Program-made: the position numbers and the translations under genes
Notes under the pieces: model-generated
What the model saw: only the letters and a program-made list of their open reading frames with translations
What the model was told of the DNA's origin: nothing
Databases searched by the model: none
Assembly (NCBI GenBank): GCA_024349245.1
Contig: JALDNG010000105.1
Coordinates: forward strand, 591,001 to 655,000
Reading direction: 5' to 3'
Length of the DNA stretch: 64,000 nt
Origin: Neodontobutis hainanensis
Taxonomy: Eukaryota; Chordata; Actinopteri; Gobiiformes; Odontobutidae
Part shown: piece by piece, positions 61,449 through 64,000 of the stretch
How the letters are laid out: each line of letters begins with the position of its first letter
Numbering within the stretch: position 1 is the stretch's first letter

Positions 61449-64000
61449 GTGTCGCTGTGCGCCTCAGCTCCGGGGCTGGTGGCTTTGATGAGCGGCTCTG
61501 TGCTCGCTGCGACTGACGGGAAAAAGAAGAGCCCACCGCCGCTGATGAGTTTAGAGGAGGTGGGTTAACCTGGTTATAATCTGGTAAATGGAAAAGAACA
61601 AATTAAACTTATTTTCAGCAGAAACGACCTTAGCAACAATGTCAGAGCCACAGTAACTTTTTGGCAGGTGAAAAAAAAATCATACTTTTCCTCAGGTAAC
61701 ATGAGTTTTTATTTATTTTGGTTTATAAAATCCAACCTGTATCTTTAAAGGAACAGTGCACATTTTATTTCTGCATAATCATTTAAATCCCATTATTGCT
61801 GGGTTTTTGTTTTGTATTAAAATCTCATTAGACACAACAAAAGTTATTGTAACATTCAACAAGTCTTGACTTTGTTCTGGACAGATTATAATCCAACGGC
61901 ACATTCAGTCCAGAGTTTAAAGACTCATTGGATATTAATGCTTTTTGTTTCCATGTTTTGTGGATCTTTTAACGTATCGTGGAAATAATTATAGATCAAA
62001 TTTCAAAAATGGTTTGGAGAATTCTCAAGGGGTTTAACTCTAAGTTTACCAGAATAAACCCGTTTTCGGACTAGTTTTAATTGCTCTTTAACTTATTTTG
62101 TGTTGATCTGAACTGGATATATGGGTCTGGAGGGATTTGTATTTGATTGCAATCATTTTTTTACAGACTTGAATACATCTTATTTTGTTTGGTTTAACTC
62201 GGACTTTACCTGGTTATGAACATGTTTAAATGCATTATAAATTACTTTGGGCAGGTTTTAGGTGCTTATTCTGATTTTTCCCTGTTCTGGTATGGATTGG
62301 AATTGTGTTTGGACAGGATAAAAGTGGGTTAACTTAGACTTTAACTGGTTTTGAATGGATTTATTTGACCTTTTGTTGGGTTCTCTTTGTTCCAGCTGCC
62401 GTCTCTTTACACTCGTCCAGAAGCTGACGTCCAAACTGTGGAAGTGGAGTCTAACCCGGTGGAGCAGAGCGTGTCTTCTCTCAGAAAATGGGCCCAGCCT
62501 TTCACTGACCACTGCCAAGTGAGAAACAGCCACTAACATGCGTTTCTCTGTCAGGGTTTGAACGTTTAATACTTCCTCTTTAATACTTCCAGAGCCTGCT
62601 GTAATTCTCTTCAGTCTGAAGTTAATCTTTAAAATGGCTCCACAGGTTTCTTTTAGCATTTCCTGTTTTTACAAAATGGCTGCGCTCACAAAAGCAACTG
62701 CAGAACAGATCTCACAGAGAAGGGACTAACATAGAAACCTTTTGTTCCTGTAAATGTCCTGCAATATTTAAGTTTATATTAATATATAGTAATAGAGAGA
62801 AATATCAACCCTTCATAGAAATATATTTATCCTTTTTTTCTTAGCTCCAGAAAAAGGGAAATGAGACAAATTTAAATTGGTAAACTTGCCCTTGAGACTC
62901 TCGGGAGGATTATTGAAGTGTTTCTTTTTGAGTTCACGCCTCACTTTTCAAAATAAAAGCACTCTTTGCAGATGTGATTGTAGGAATAACTGAGAGGTGT
63001 GTCCTGTGTTAGTTCCTGATTGGTTTGTGGCAGACTTCGAGGTCAGAGTTTTAAATGAATGAATAAACAGATGTTGAGCCACAAGAGGAAACGATACTGC
63101 TGTCGTTTTATTGTGACCTCCTTCCTGTATTTTATCCCTAAAGACGTAACGAGAACAATAAGATTAGCTCAGACAGGCTTTTTACTGCACGAGGCATGAC
63201 TCAGTTAATTATTCAGTAGAAACACGCCTCAGAACGGTTCAAAACCAGAAGGGACAGCGTTTTCAAGTGACATTTCCCCCAAATGATATAAATAAGTAGA
63301 GCTGACTCTTGTGTTAACAGGACATTCCTAAATATAACAAACATTTGTGATGATATTTAAAGTGTCTGTGTGCTTTTATTACATTATGTCATGTAATACA
63401 ATTTAACAGTTAAATTCAGTTCAGTTAAACTAGAATTTACATGAAAAAATATGTTTTTTTGTTTTGCAGAAAACGGGACAGGCTGCTTTTGAGAAAGTGG
63501 AGGTGAGAGGTTTGTTTTATTTCTGTGGATCTAAATAAAGAAATAAGACGGGGCTAACGCAAAAATGCTCTCGTCTCTTTCTGTGAACGACTCTCGGACG
63601 ACAGCGAGTTTATAAAAGAGTGGAGCCGACCATCAACACGTCAGTAACAACCGTCACAGGTACAGCACCAGAACCAGCCTGGCCAGACAAACCCAATCCC
63701 TTTGTAAAGTTTAATGGAAGGGAATCCCTTCATCACATTTTCACTCTTTAAACCGGGTCTAAACCGGGTCTAAACCGGGTCTAAACCGGGTCTAAACCGG
63801 GTCTAAACCAGGTCTAAACCAGGTCTAAACCAGGTCTAAACTGTGTCTAAACCAGGTCTAACCAGGACTAAACCAGGACTAAACCAGGTCTTTCTGTGTG
63901 TTGTACGTGTTTCAGATGTGTACAGTTTCCTCAGTGACCCTCCTCCAGACTTCTATCCCAGTGTCGCTGTGGTAGGCTTCTCGGGCTTCTTGGGACTCTA
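61449..64000 (+). CDS. apoo: MICOS subunit MIC26 / apolipoprotein O, 5' part
   Basis: Exons with GT-AG borders and consistent frame: 61,449-61,559; 62,396-62,518; 63,470-63,502; 63,605-63,659; 63,916 to the window end. The protein reads ...SVLAATDGKKKSPPPLMSLE, LPSLYTRPEADV, VEQSVSSLRKWAQPFTDHCQ, KTGQAAFEKVE, RVYKRVEPTINTSVTTVT, VYSFLSDPPPDFYPSVAVVG and FSGFLGLY. SLYTRPE with the spaced Ser-Leu-Arg helix, and the segment before the first membrane helix, fit MIC26 (APOO) better than MIC27 (APOOL). The product sits in the inner mitochondrial membrane and shapes cristae junctions. The exon bearing the true start is not certain: 61,498 is an internal Met, and upstream residues VSLCASAPGLVAL are probably coding. 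The membrane helices and 3' half lie beyond the window. Confidence 0.85.
63748..63893. repeat. 11-bp tandem repeat in apoo intron
   Basis: About 13 copies of CGGGTCTAAAC with later copies CAGGTCTAAAC and CAGGACTAAAC, just before the exon at 63,916. Confidence 0.95.

Overview
This is nuclear DNA from a teleost fish, probably percomorph-like. It has no operons or dense bacterial ORFs. The genes are split by GT-AG introns, and the rest is filled with typical fish mobile DNA: L2/CR1-type LINEs, tRNA-derived SINEs, a BEL/Pao element, Ty3/Gypsy fragments, hAT and Tc1/mariner elements, and micro- and minisatellites.

Layout: (1) 1-37,600 is a large, TE-riddled tandem array of a roughly 1.71 kb unit. 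Nearly every complete unit carries one short minus-strand exon (mostly 63 bp, i.e. 21 codons or three heptads) with the same splice sites and phase 1 at both ends. (2) 38,748-40,625 holds the ectodomain and membrane exons of a minus-strand immunoglobulin-superfamily gene resembling B7 family HHLA2 (V, C1, third Ig domain, TM). Its TM exon ends in phase 0 and is followed by a 22-bp phase 0-to-1 exon at 37,560, which connects in frame to the array. I infer one gene with a very long, exon-amplified coiled-coil cytoplasmic tail, as seen in chicken BG genes. (3) 41,812-44,990 is a complete minus-strand five-exon paralogue with a short tail. (4) 45,968-46,628 is a GAGTAT-type microsatellite. (5) 46,919-56,621 is a complete plus-strand paralogue with a different tail. 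Its first intron carries a 2.35-kb minisatellite of a 27-bp unit that runs right up to the 3' splice site of the V exon. (6) 57,000-61,400 is mostly unique DNA with a Tc1 relic. (7) 61,449-64,000 is the 5' part of a plus-strand apoo/MIC26 gene (MICOS complex), cut off by the window end.

The three Ig genes share the same ectodomain exon plan (phase 1 throughout) but have unrelated cytoplasmic tails. They form a small cluster of putative cell-surface immune co-signalling receptors or ligands. The most interesting candidate system is the tandem amplification of the coiled-coil tail exons. It is organised in three higher-order blocks that also copied LINE fragments, and was later interrupted by BEL, LTR, Gypsy, hAT and SINE insertions. 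All assignments come from reading the sequence; no database search was possible.
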